In this document: positions 41,251-51,473 of the stretch, one piece after another | How positions within the stretch are numbered: the first letter of the stretch is position 1 | Layout: each line of letters begins with the position of its first letter | Assembly: GCA_965644315.1 (NCBI GenBank) | Contig: CBFFRQ010000043.1 | Location: 620,001 to 684,000, forward strand | From: Caecitellus pseudoparvulus | Taxonomy: Eukaryota; Bigyra: Bicosoecida | Length of the DNA: 64,000 nucleotides | Reading direction: 5' to 3' | The notes under the pieces: generated by a model | What the model was told of the DNA's origin: nothing | Database searches by the model: none | What the model saw: the letters and a program-made list of their open reading frames with translations, nothing else | Made by a program: the position numbers and the translations under genes

Positions 41251-42985
41251 TCAAGAAGTTCCAGACAGGGAAGCAGCGGTGATGGGCTGCACGCGCACCT
41301 GGGTTGGCTGCTGCACCTGCATGGAAGCAGCTGCGCCCTTGAGCCAGTCGTTCCCCAAGGCGACAGCCAGCATGCTGCCGTCGGGCGAGAAGCCCGAGGC
41401 AGTCACCGGCAGGCCCAGGCCCGGGCAGTGCATGGGGCGGGACATCCTGTCCTTGTCCCAGACACTGAAGGAGCCGTCCCCGCCACCCGTCAGGAAGCAG
41501 CTGCCGAACTGGGCGTTTGTGAAGAACTCCACCGTATGCACAGGGTAGATGATGGTGCCATCGCTGGCGGTGGTGCCGTCCTGCTTCGTGCGGTGCGCCT
41601 TCATGCTGAACTTCTTCTTGGACTTGTCCAGGTTCGCGTCGAAGTACCGCACAGACACTCGGCCTTCCATGGAGCCCATGACGAAGGAAGGCTGCTGCCC
41701 GTGCTTCACCATGCTCAGGCACGTCACCTGCTTGCTGAGGGGACTCTTCATGGACCGGAACACCGCCTGGGTGCCCTTGTTCAAGTCGAACATGTGCACC
41801 TGCTTGTCCGCCGTGACGGCGGTCATGTAGGGGAAGGTGACGTCCATGGCCCACACGCGCTCCCGCAGCAGCGTCTGCGGCACCTCCGCAGCCATCTTGG
41901 GGGCGCGCACGTCCCACAGACGAATGGTGCCGTCCAGCCCCGACGTCGCCAGCATGTTGGCCTGGCTCATCCACTTGCAGTGCCGGATCACCGCGGCGTG
42001 CTGCGGCAGGGCGGAGGGGACGCGACGATGCGGGGCGCAAAGCGGTGCAAGCGGGTGCTGCTCCACACGTACCTGTGCCACGACGGAGCCCTTCCCAGAT
42101 TGCACGTCCCACATCTGCACGTTCTTCGCGGCGCCTGCCAAGAACACGGCGTTCGCGGCCTGCGAACAAAGGTGGCACAGCGGAGCGTGGCCAGGCAAGC
42201 CAGCGGCGTGGCCAGCAACGCAAGCGGCACTCACCGAATGCCACGCAGCGTCCAGAACTGGTGCCCCGTAGTTGAATGTGGCTTGTTGCAGTGCGGCGCC
42301 TGCGAGTGCGCCGTTCTGCGCCTTTTGCGGCTGCACAATGTACGCCTGTGGAGGGGAGCGGGGTTTGCCTGTGAGCAATTTCCGTTCCCAGCAACGAGCC
42401 GCTCCGCGCAGGCGTGGCCGCGCGACGCACCTTGTGGTCCCACCCAGCCACGGCAAAGAATTGGCTCTGCGCCTGCCATGTGATGCTGGTGATGGTGTCC
42501 GTGCCCTGTGGCAGCTGGGCGGCAACTGCCCCGGCAGCGCCAGCCTGCCCGCCCGCTTGGGCTGCCGCTGCGCCGCCCATGAGACCACCACCGCCTCCCA
42601 TCAGGCCACCAGAGGTTTGGCCGCCGCCCATTAGGCCTCCCGTCGCCCCGCCCATCAGCCCGCCAGTTTGTCCGCCCATCAACCCACCTGCTTGTCCACC
42701 CATGAGACCTCCAGTTTGCCCGCCCATGAGACCACCAGTCTGTCCACCCATTAGTCCGCCTGTCGCCCCGCCCATCAGTCCACCCGTTTGCCCTCCCATC
42801 AGTCCACCCGTTTGGCCACCCATGAGACCTCCAGTTTGCCCGCCCATGAGACCACCAGTCTGTCCACCCATCAGTCCACCCGTTTGCCCTCCCATCAGTC
42901 CACCTGTGGCCCCACCCATAAGGCCTCCAGTCTGGCCACCCATGAGGCCACCACCGCCTCCCATGAGGCCACCACTTCCAAGCAT
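41251..42985 (-). CDS. RAE1: RAE1/GLE2 mRNA export WD40 protein with N-terminal GLMG repeats
   Basis: Exons are 42985-42431, 42345-42235, 42159-42073 and 42000-41251, giving 500 residues. Introns are 85, 75 and 72 nt. The WD40 propeller is clear: DTITSITWQAQSQFFAVAGW, GAPVLDAAWHS, KNVQMWDVQSGK, HAAVIRHCKWM, LDGTIRLWDVRAP, FVMGSMEGRVSVRYFD and GGGDGSFSVWDKDR. GSxEGRVxxxY followed by FKxHR-like KAHRTKQDG is diagnostic of RAE1, which docks on NUP98 at the nuclear pore and aids mRNA export and mitosis. Unusually, the propeller is preceded by about 140 residues of GGLMGGQT repeats. The first ATG (MLGSGGLMGG) is used; a GTG 24 bp upstream was ignored. Confidence 0.88.
42376..42384 (+). promoter_or_regulatory. 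CRATTTCCG motif (CAATTTCCG)
   Basis: Copy in RAE1 intron 1, antisense to RAE1, 601 bp from its ATG. Confidence 0.4.
42576..42980 (-). repeat. 24-bp coding minisatellite (GLMG repeats of RAE1)
   Basis: A tandem array of roughly 24-bp units, each coding GGLMGG plus QT, AT or a variant. Seventeen GLMG tetrapeptides can be counted. Units differ at third positions, and multi-unit blocks recur (for example near 42700-42740 and 42820-42860), which suggests expansion by unequal exchange. Confidence 0.9.
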
Positions 42986-43567
42986 AGTGGATAGCAGCCG
43001 CGCAGACACACCTACACCGTCGCCAAATCAACCCAGGAGCATGCTCGGAGAAATTCAGCCGTGGTCCAGACCCTTCTCCAATTTGACGCAAGGTGGCAAA
43101 TGCACCAGTCCATCCATTGCGCTCTGAGGGGCTTCCTAGACCCAGTACGAAGATAACCTCGCAAATTTGGCGTATGTCCCCTGTCCTTGAGCTGCCAACT
43201 TCGCCGGCATCGCCGGGCAACGCCGCTGTGGCCATCGCAAGGCGCCATTGACGCCGTGCAAGCACGGGACGACCCATCCCTTGCGCCACAGCAGACACAA
43301 ACTAGGTCGAGCGCCCAAAACTGCGCTGCCACTGCCAAGTCTGAGACGCCGACCGTCCACCCTTCCAGCCCTGTGTTCTGTGCGCCCACTGCCGTGCGAG
43401 GTGCGTGTGTACCGCCATTGCCCCAGCTCGCGAAGGCACATCGCAAGTTCCGCTGCAACATGCTTCAGAGCTGCCAGTGTGCAGCTGCACTCGCCATTAT
43501 GCACCATAAATAGCCCTGTCCTGTGCATGCACATTGCACCTTACTGCTCCCTGTACAGATCTGCACG
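42986..43567. other. Intergenic, shared 5' region of RAE1 (-) and coiled-coil gene (+)
   Basis: About 580 bp. A 149-codon minus-strand frame (43012-43461) is open but Cys/Trp-rich and does not look like a real protein. No RNA gene seen. Confidence 0.45.
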
Positions 43568-45038
43568 ATGGCTTCGGAGACGCCCCACAGGAGCCCGTAC
43601 GGTGGGTGGTGACACTGCGTGTCGCTGCGACGCCTGCCTTCTCTGCAGCCTGCCTTGCAATTGCACCCCACGCAGGCTCCGGCATCGCCCAGTACTCTGG
43701 TGCACCTGTGCGTACCTCGCAATGTTTCCATGCAGGGCCCAGCGGCACTGGCCGTTCCGCAGCGACAGGCGCGGCAACAGACGTGCTGCACCTCCTCCCT
43801 CCAACGCGCACAGGCTCCCGTCAGCGGTGGCTTGTTCCTGTCCCAGCGAGGCGGCGAGGCGTCCACCACCAGCACCACGACAGCCGTCTCCGCCTCCTCC
43901 ACGCGGGTGGGCATGCTGGGGGGCTCAGCCCCAGGGGCCTCCCCCGCAGCCCGCCCACCCACGGCACCTGGCGGCACTGCCATGTCACGCCTGAGCGCCG
44001 AGCTGGAGGCAGTGCGCAACAACTGGCGCGCAGAGGGCAGCGTCACCCGCAGCAAGATGATGGACCTGCACCACGCCAAGATCCGCGCAGAGGAGGCGCT
44101 GCACGAGGCCAAGGCGTCCGCCAAGGCCGCCGCCATCAAGGCCACGCAGCGCGAGGACAGCCTGAAGGCGGAGATCTCCTCCCTGCGCTCTGCCCTGGAC
44201 TCTGTGCAGCGGGAGCGTGCCCGGCAGGAGCAGGAGTGGCTCAGCCAAGCAGGCACCTTCCGCCGCAACATCGAGGCGCTGCGGGAGCAGGCTGGCGAGC
44301 TGGACAAGGAGATCCAGACGGTGGAAGCGGGGCGCCAGGCTGCCCTCGCCCGTGCCGAGGCTGCTGAGGCGCAGAACCGCGGCCTGGAGGGCAACCTGCA
44401 GAGCCTGCGCCAAGACATCACGCGCCTGGAGGTGGTGCTCAGCGAAACGCGCTCTGCCGCGTCGCAGGAAGCCAGTGGCCAGCGTGCAGAGGCAGAGGCC
44501 GCTGCAGCAGCCCATGTGCGTACCGCAATGCTGTGCGCTTGTGCCAAACCGTGTCGCACACGCCCGTGCCCTCCGCCCCCCCTCGCAGCGAGACGAAGTG
44601 CAACGCCTGCAGGGCCAGCTGGACGAGCAAAAGCGCAAGTACTCCTCTCTGCATGCAGAGTACACTTCAGTGCGCACCACTGCCGCCCAGACAGAGGAGA
44701 GCCTGCGCGCATCCATCTCGGATGTGCAGGTGCGCGCCGCACGCGACGCGACGGGATTTGAGGAGCGCTTGACCCGCGCAGAGGCCGAGCGGGACCTGGC
44801 CCTGCAAAACGTGGCTCAGCTGAAGCAACTGCTGGCCACTGCTGAGGGGGAGTTCAGCGCCGTGGCAACAGCTGTGGACCTCCTGTCCAGGGGGCAGTCT
44901 GTGGAAGCATTCAGCAGCGGCGGCAGCGGCGGCGGCTTCTCTGCGCCGTCCACGCCGCACACGACGGTGGTGAATGTCAGCACATCGGGTGGCATGGGTT
45001 CCCCTGGCATTTCCAGGCGCCTGTCGCCTTCCATTTGA
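43568..45038 (+). CDS. Coiled-coil protein
   Basis: Exons are 43568-43601, 43676-43707, 43814-44515 and 44589-45038, giving 405 residues. Introns are 74, 106 and 73 nt. The small first exons (MASETPHRSPY, then GSGIAQYSGAP) were placed by frame: only this combination of donors reads through. A Thr/Ser-rich segment leads into a long uninterrupted coiled coil (about 80-365) rich in Glu, Arg, Ala and Gln, for example EVQRLQGQLDEQKRKYSSL. The tail is Gly/Ser-rich. No family assigned; such proteins are often cytoskeletal or centrosomal. The stop lies 23 bp from that of the convergent phospholipase gene. Confidence 0.65.
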
Positions 45039-45061
45039 AGTGCAGCTGCGAATGCATTGCC

Positions 45062-45741
45062 TCACAGCTCCTCGGATGGCTTGCGCTTGGGCTTCCATGC
45101 CTTGGTTCCCCTGCGAGGCGAGCCGCGCTTGGAGCGGCGCCCGGAGCCGGGAAGCCGGCGCTTCTTCTTGTCCGAGCCGGGACCACCCTGTTCGCTGCAG
45201 TCGCACACGTCCTTCTGGGACCTCTTGAAGTACGAGCAGCCGCCGATGCGAGTGGCCATGGCAAACAGTGACGCTGTTTGCCTGCACTGCTTGCCATCCT
45301 CCGACTCGGCATCAGGGAAGTGTTCCGCACAGGAGTCCTTTAAACACGTTGAAAAGCTCGCCTCGCAAGAGTCAAAATCGCTGCCACATGTCGTGTAGCA
45401 CTGCACGCAGAAGGAGGAGCAGGCAGTGCTCTGCGCCGCTTGCGGAAATCGCTTCAGCTTTCTCCACGAACCCTGTCGTGCTCGTTGCAGCAATCCGTCA
45501 AGTGGTACCGTTCGCCCTCTTCTTGCATGGGCAGTTCTGCAGTGCCGCATCCATTCCAGCTCGGCTCCTCCAGCTGCTTTAATGCCTTGGAGGGCTGGCC
45601 ATCCGCACACGTGTATGTGCACTCGCCGCTGCCGCCGCCCCCGAAGAGGCTGCTCAAATCATCTAGATCACCACTCCTCGCGCCAGGGACGAGACACAAG
45701 AGAGACGCCAGCACAGCAAAAGCCCCCACACGACCCAGCAT
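45062..45741 (-). CDS. Secreted phospholipase A2, group XII-like
   Basis: Exons are 45741-45472 and 45400-45062, giving 202 residues. The 71-nt intron has the donor GTTCGT and contains a CRATTTCCG copy. The signal peptide is LGRVGAFAVLASLLCLVPG. The active-site segment LTDCCNEHDRCYTTCGSDFD spans the splice and carries the catalytic His88-Asp89 pair and flanking cysteines. Further cysteines (FSTCLKDSC, KQC, GGCSYF, VCDCS) agree with the group XII pattern. The upstream WNGCG block would be the calcium-loop region, as in PLA2G12. The C-terminus is a strongly basic tail of about 35 residues (DKKKRRLPGSGRR) absent from typical short PLA2s. Predicted to act in the secretory pathway or outside the cell on phospholipids. 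Confidence 0.8.
45443..45451 (-). promoter_or_regulatory. CRATTTCCG motif (CGATTTCCG)
   Basis: Copy in the phospholipase A2 intron, sense orientation, 290 bp from its ATG. Confidence 0.4.
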
Positions 45742-46142
45742 GGTTTATTCGGCCGTGAGGAGGAGGCGCACACGCGCTGGCTGCAGCTGGCGACTCCGGC
45801 CCGACCGGACCTCCACGTGTCAGAAACAACACGATCACGACACAAGCACGCGTAATGAACCGCGATTATTGCTTGGATGGGAGGTTCTGGTGTGGGGCTG
45901 GTCAGGGATTGTTTTTTGGGGTAGTTCGTGTTCTGCTTCACTCCTATGACGTACAAACACAAGGGACTATTTGTTACACTTGAGCACTTAGCACCTAATC
46001 ACAGATTCTCACTACGCACCTGTAGCCAGCTACACAATACTGGTGCGACTCAAAATCTCGACAACAGACACGATTTCACACCCACACCCCTCCATCTCAG
46101 TGCTCTGAGTGTCTTAGCTGCCCCAGTAGGCGACTTTGAACC
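45742..46142. other. Intergenic AT-richer region between PLA2 (-) and frataxin (+)
   Basis: About 400 bp, the least GC-rich intergenic stretch of the right half (45840-46090). It has a T6 run at about 45911. Likely a bidirectional promoter. A short match to U4 snRNA was considered and rejected. Confidence 0.45.
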
Positions 46143-46879
46143 ATGGCGTGTGCTGCCCTGGCAAGCCAGCGGCTGTTGCGGCGTCTGCCAGTGCTGGGGG
46201 CCCGAGCCCTGAAGGCCCAAGCCTTGGCTGTGGCCGTCCCTCTGCGTTTACCGACAGTTGCTCGCCTTGTCGGTGCACAGGCCTGCTCGACCCAGTACGG
46301 CATGCTCTTCGCCCTGTATTGTGTGTGCAAGATGCAGCACAAATTTTATCTGCACACTCTGCGCAGGGCCAGTAGCCAGCTGAGCGAGCCAGAGTTCCAC
46401 GACCTTGCGGACAAGTGGATCAACGCACTGGAGGAGCATCTGGAGGCCCTGGATGAAGTGCTGGGGGATGATGTGGACCTCAGCAACGCCGTGCGTGGTG
46501 GGATGTGCGAGCCAATTTCCGCAGGCTGCCGTCACCCTTCCACGGCCTGCACCGCAGTCTGGAGTGCTGACGGTTGGACTGGGCACGCACGGAACGTATG
46601 TGTTGAATAAACAGGCCCCAAACAGGGAGATCTGGTGGTCGTCGCCCATCAGGTGTGTGGCATGTGCAGAGCGTCGTGCAGGAGGGCACGTCAGATGCAT
46701 GGCCATCCCCTACCTCTCACAGTGGCCCCAAGCGCTTCGCATGGGATGCACAGTCCGAGCAGTGGCTTGGAACACGTGATGGCGTGGAGTTGGTGGGGCT
46801 CCTGGAGCAGGAGCTGCGCGACACGCTGCCGGGCTTTGAGCTGGACGCTGATGGCATTCGGGATGAAGCTCGCGAGTGA
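46143..46879 (+). CDS. Frataxin (mitochondrial iron-sulfur cluster assembly)
   Basis: Exons are 46143-46294, 46367-46490, 46558-46652 and 46723-46879, giving 175 residues. Introns are 72, 67 and 70 nt with GTACGG, GTGCGT and GTGTGT donors. The N-terminus is an Arg/Ala-rich mitochondrial presequence. The frataxin fold follows: LSEPEFHDLADKWINALEEH with the acidic helix EALDEVLGDD, then GVLTVGLGTHGTYVLNKQ, PNREIWWSSPISGPKRFAWD and TRDGVELVGLLEQELRDTL. Frataxin activates the ISCU-NFS1 sulfur-transfer complex. All three joins fall inside conserved motifs, so the structure is well supported. Intron 2 holds a CRATTTCCG copy. Confidence 0.93.
46513..46521 (+). promoter_or_regulatory. CRATTTCCG motif (CAATTTCCG)
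   Basis: Copy in frataxin intron 2, sense orientation, 370 bp from the ATG and about 36 nt before the acceptor. Confidence 0.4.
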
Positions 46880-47253
46880 GGCTGGGAGCCTCAGGTGCCG
46901 CCCTGGAGATAAGTCTTGGTGGCGTCTGGAACCATATAGGTGATGCAGCTGCCTGATGTGTTCTTTGACTCGCAGCGCTGGTGTGTAGGCAGCAGGCTCA
47001 GGCAGTGTGCTGTCGCGGTCGCCGTGCTGTGCAGACGCCTGAATCACGCAAATCCAATGCTCCCCACCACCCTGCATGCGAGCGCTGCGCATGTGCTGCA
47101 CCAGGAGTACCAGAAAAGCTGTAGCCTGAAGCCCGGCACCCCACCCGCGACTCGGTACTTCTAGCTCAGCAGGAAAGCCAGCGCTTGGACAGCGCAGCTG
47201 CAGGCCACTGACAGCTTGGCAGACACAGCACGCAACGCGAGTTGGAGGTAGTC
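46880..47253. other. Intergenic between frataxin and RBM26/27-like
   Basis: About 370 bp; no coding or RNA signal found. It should contain the frataxin 3' end and the promoter of the next gene. Confidence 0.4.
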
Positions 47254-48904
47254 ATGGCGCTGACAGATCCCAAGAACAACGCTGCGTTCGGTGAATGGCT
47301 GCACGGGCGCATGTCCAAGTTGTGAGGGCGGCCTGTGCATTGCAAGGGAGCGCGTCGATTTCCGCAGCTGCCCATGCTCTCTGATCCCGTGCAGCATCAA
47401 CGGCGACCCCAAGGACGTGGTCAAGTTCACAATTGCCTTGTGTCGGGCCACGCCCGAGCGCGACCTCCCAGAGACACTCGCCAAGGAGTTCGAAGTGCTG
47501 CTCAAGCGAGGTGCGTGGGGTGTGGGGCGCCGAGGCGGCGCGCGCATCCCCCCAGCACTTGCCTCGCTTCTGTGCGCAGGTGTGGATTGCCAGGCTTTCG
47601 CGTACGAAGTGGTGGACGTGTTGCGATCGGGCCCTCGCAGTGCCTCGCCCCCGCCCTCCCGTGACTTCCAGCGCGGTGGACCCGCAGACGACCGGCGGGG
47701 CGGCGGTGGTGGCCGGGACGGCCCCGGGCGGGGTGGCGGCGGCGGTGCGGGTCGCTACGACGCCCCAGGTGACGCCCGCCACGCCCGGCGGCAGCAGGGT
47801 GACGATCGGCGCGGAGGTCGCCGCGACGGCCCCTCGCGCACCCTGCGCCTGCTGGACGTGCCGCCCGCCCTGCTGAACATCAGCAAGCTGTCAGACTTCT
47901 TCTCCACGTGGGGCTGCGTGACCAACGTCATGCTGCAGGCCAGCAAGCGCAGCGCTTTTGTCCAGTTCGACTCGCCAGCTGGCGTGGAGGCGGCGCTGGC
48001 GGCGCGCCAGCCCGTGTGTGGCGACCGCCGTGTGCGGGTGGATGTGGCACGGTACGACGCCACACCGGCGGATGGACAGGGTCTGGCGCGCGTGCACACT
48101 GCAGGGCACGGGGAGGGGGCGCAGTGGGGGGGGGCCGCGGGGGGGAGGGAGGGGGGGGGTGACTCCCGTCCCCGCCACGCCTCGCCGCCCGCCCCCCCTC
48201 CGCCCCAGGCGCAGCAGCCCGAGGCCCACCATGCAGACGGCGGGTATGGGGATGAGGGGGAGGAGCAGGGGGGTGGCGGCCCCCCCCCCTCCTCCTCCCA
48301 TGCCCAGACCCCCGTGGCGGAGGCGCCCACCCCCACTCCCCTGGACGCCGGCACGGCACGGGTGGTGAGCCTGGTGCAGCGCAAGGAGCGGGAGCTGTCC
48401 ACTCTGCAGGACATGGTGGCGGCTTTCCAGCGTGATCTGGACCACCTCAAAAGCGGCGCGGTGCCGGCGGCGGAGCAGCGTGCCTTCCTCACACGCCTGA
48501 GGGCAGCAGGGGTGGAGATCAAGCGCAAGCAGGCAGCGGCGGCAGCTGTCCTGCAGAACGCCAAGACGGCAGCTGTGGTGGCGGCCAGTGGCGCCACGGG
48601 GGCTGCTGCGCCTGGGGCGGGGGGAGCTGGGCGAGGGCGTGGGCGTGGACGAGGGCGGGGACGTGGGAGGGGGGGACACGGGGGTAGCGGCGTGGGCGGC
48701 CTCTCGTGGGAGGCTGGTGCTCAGGCACCGGCAGGCAGTGAAGGCGCCACAATTGCCGGTGACGAGGCAGGGGCGGTGGTGGGTGAGGAGGAGGTGGCGG
48801 TGGATGGCGACAGCGCAGCAGGCGGTGAGGGCAGCTATGAGGCAGAGGGGGAGGAGGCTGTGTCGGCTGAGGGTGCCACTGGTGAGGCAGGAGACGAAGA
48901 GTGA
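47254..48904 (+). CDS. RBM26/RBM27-like RNA-binding protein (PWI-like + RRM)
   Basis: Exons are 47254-47321, 47395-47510 and 47580-48904, giving 502 residues. Introns are 73 nt (GTGAGG) and 69 nt (GTGCGT). Residues 1-80 form a PWI-like fold (AFGEWLHGRMSKFINGDPKD, VVKFTIALCR, AKEFEVLLKRGVDCQAFAYE). An RRM lies at about 146-222: RTLRLLDVPPALLNISKLSD, VTNVMLQASKRSAFVQFDSP and RVRVDVARYD. A coiled segment and RG-rich (GRGRGRGRG) and acidic tails follow. In animals RBM26/27 belong to the nuclear RNA surveillance (PAXT) machinery. I see no CCCH zinc finger, which the animal proteins have. Intron 1 carries a CRATTTCCG copy. Confidence 0.75.
47356..47364 (+). promoter_or_regulatory. CRATTTCCG motif (CGATTTCCG)
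   Basis: Copy in intron 1 of the RBM26/27-like gene, sense orientation, 102 bp from the ATG and about 30 nt before the acceptor. Confidence 0.4.
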
Positions 48905-49215
48905 GTGGCAGGGTCGCCACCGAGCGTGCAGGTGGTGTGCAGGTGAGGGAGGGGGGCGACTTGGCCGGGCAGGGACGGTGGCCGCATCTCCTCCTGCCGC
49001 ACGTTGGTGAGGCAGACACCCCCACAGCTGCTGGAGCAACGCAGGAGCAGCGGCAAGCTTCCCCCGCAAGCAATTCATAGTCACACACCCCCTCTTCCAG
49101 CGCAGGCTCCTGCGCAGTGTGCTGTGCAGGCCATGGGTGCTGCTTTGTCTGGCAGTGCTACCTACCGCTGATGCAGCACCAGCTGAGCAGTCCACTTTGA
49201 GCAGGTGCCAGCACC
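48905..49215. other. Intergenic, no gene supported
   Basis: About 310 bp between two same-strand genes. No conserved frame or RNA gene seen. Confidence 0.4.
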
Positions 49216-51415
49216 ATGCAGCAGCAGGCGAAGCGGTCCCGCCCTAGGGGGCCAAGTGGCACTGCAGCCAGCACTGAGGCTGTTGCCTCTCGGCTCCGCA
49301 GCGCGTCAGGTGCGTGGGCTGCCTGGCTCAGCGTTTCGTGCCGGGCCAATCCGAAGCACGGCGGCACGGCCCTCACCTTGCCGCTGCCGCAGACATGTGC
49401 GACAAGGGCTGGATCAGCACCGCCCAAAAAGACATCATGAAAGACCTCATCATGATGTCCGACCCTGTGCTCCTGGATGCCTTCAGCCGCCACGAAAGCG
49501 GGGATGGCAGCAGCCTGCAAAGTGAGAGCGCTGCACAGCCTGCACCATGCACTTGGCTCCCCAGCACCCGCACTCGGCCACGCACGTGCCTGCAGACCTC
49601 ATCGTTCGAGGGTACTTGGAACAGAACGCCCACGTCCACGCCAGCATGGTGTCGGCTCTCTCCATGTCAGGCCTCAGCGTCGCAGGTGGCGCAGCCCCGC
49701 AGCCTCAGGCATCTGCAGCTGACCAGCCTGTCGCCAGCCTCCCAGCGCAGCAGCTTGGCGTGAGTGCAGCAGTGGCCCGTGACCCACACACCTGCTCCAC
49801 CCCCCCCCTCATCCCCCCCCTCCAGGCTCTGAACATGTCCCACATCCCGCCCGTCTCCGCCCCCACCCAAGTCCCAGCGTCTGCGGCGCCCACGGCGCCC
49901 ACCGCCGCCTCCGCCTCCAACGCCGCCCTTGCCCGCCAGCTGCTGCAAGGCCTGTCTGCCCCCCGCCGAGGCCAAGGCGAGGGCGAGGGGGATGCGGCAT
50001 CCCTCCCCCGGGCCCGTGGCGGCAGCGGCGGCGAGCGGGGCGACCTCCAGTTGCCGCCCACCCCCACCTCCGGCGTCCTGCCCTCCCTCGGCACCATCGT
50101 CTCCCGCGCCTCGGGCGGCTCGGACATCTTCCCCCTGGGCCCGTCCCCCGGCCCCCTGCACGCGGGCCCTGCGCCCATCCCCCACTTCCTCCGCTCCCGT
50201 GCCGGGTCCGAGGCTTCCTCCGAATCTCGCCTGTCGGGCGGGGGCTCCTGGGCGGCGGGGGCGGGCAGTCTCGTGCGGAACATGGGCCCAGGGCCCCTCG
50301 CCACGCCCTTCCACAGCGCCGGGGACGTGGCGGCGCCCCGGGCGCGGGGGCACAGCTTCGGCCTGGGCATCATGTCCGCATCAGTGGACGGCGAGGAGGG
50401 CGGCGGGCGCGAGGCCTTCGGCGCCCTGGACAGCGCAGACAGCGACGTGGGGCACTTCCCCCGCCCAGGCCCACAGCCCAGCCTGCCCTTCATGCGCCAC
50501 AGCACAGCGGTGGCTGCGGCTGCAGCGCGGGGGGGGGGCATGGGGGGCCTCTTGCGGCAGGAGATGCGGGGGCGTAAGCGGCAGTTGAGCGGGGGGGGGG
50601 CCTCTGTGCTGGATGGAGCCCCCCCCTCATCCCCCCTCCTGGGCGCCGCTGGCGTCACCTACGTCTCCACGGCGGGTCTGGGTCTGGGCCCGGGGGCGGT
50701 GTCCGCTGGCTTCCCCCCCACCGCCGCCACCCAGCCGCAGCCCACGCCAGCCCTGCGCCCCGGGCCGGCCCCCGACGCACGGTACTCCCTGCGCCACAAT
50801 GTGCCCACCAGTGTGACGGGCTCCCACCCCCTCGTGCAGCAACCCGCCCCCGCCCCCGGCCACCCCAGCTCCTTCGCTGCGCCTGGTCAGGGAGGGGCTG
50901 CGCCCCAGCCCCCCCCCCACGCAGCGGCTGGCTACGCGCCGTTCTGGGGGGACCTGGTGGCCAACGTGACACCGGCAGGGCCACAGCCCATGGCCCTGCG
51001 CCAGCCAGCGCCGCAGCCGTACCAGGCAGCCCAGGGGACGCCGGTGTCTCGTGAGCCCCCCCCTCCCACCCCCCCCACACAGGCCCCTGGTCTGCCTTCC
51101 GCGCCGGCCTGGCCAACGTCAGCCGTTGGCCCCACGACAAGCGGCGTGTCCCGTCCCCACAGCTCGGCCTCCGGCGGTGCGCGGGCGGCGGGGGGGGGCT
51201 CCTCCACCCTGCCCGTATCCACTGCCCCCTTCCACGCTGGCACCCGCCGCGCCACCCTGGAGCGCTTCTACGCCAAGCGCCTCACACGCGTGTGGAAGAA
51301 GAAGGTCAAGTACGGCGTGCGCAAGGACTTCGCGGACCAGCGCATGCGCGTGCGGGGGCGCTTCGTGCGCAAGGAGGACGAGGAGATGCTGCGGGAGGTG
51401 GTGCAGCTGACGTGA
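49216..51415 (+). CDS. CCT-domain protein
   Basis: Exons are 49216-49309, 49393-49521, 49596-49759 and 49826-51415, giving about 658 residues. The third intron (66 nt, in frame, GTGAGT...CTCCAG) is inferred from splice signals only. A similar in-frame intron near 51047-51086 is possible. The N-terminal part is helical (AQKDIMKDLIMMSDPVLLDA, NLIVRGYLEQNAHVHASMV). The middle is a long Pro/Gly/Ala/Ser-rich disordered region. The last 45 residues carry the CCT signature: TLERFYAKRLTRVWKKKVKY, then GVRKDFADQRMRVRGRFVRK. In plants CCT motifs bind NF-Y or DNA and act in light and clock regulation. They also occur in several protist groups. Predicted nuclear regulator. Confidence 0.78.
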
Positions 51416-51473
51416 CGGTGCCCCCCCCCTCCCTCCCCAGCCTTGCATGTGGGGCAGTGCCAATGCATTGGTC

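Noticed and set aside
43012-43461. 149-codon minus-strand frame between RAE1 and the coiled-coil gene
   Set aside because: Cys/Trp/Arg-rich, no motif, non-ATG first codon, and in a position expected for a bidirectional promoter.
45855-45915. Possible U4 snRNA: GCGATTATTGCT followed by a T6 run resembling an Sm site
   Set aside because: Only a 12-nt match as I remember U4. The expected 5' kink-turn stem-loop and downstream stems are missing, so it is probably chance in an AT-richer promoter.
46510-46525. ATTTCCGCAG read as a 3' splice site or branch-point signal, because it sits in several introns
   Set aside because: The frame-restoring acceptor is 30-100 nt further on in each gene, and copies occur in both orientations and outside introns. 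A DNA element fits better.
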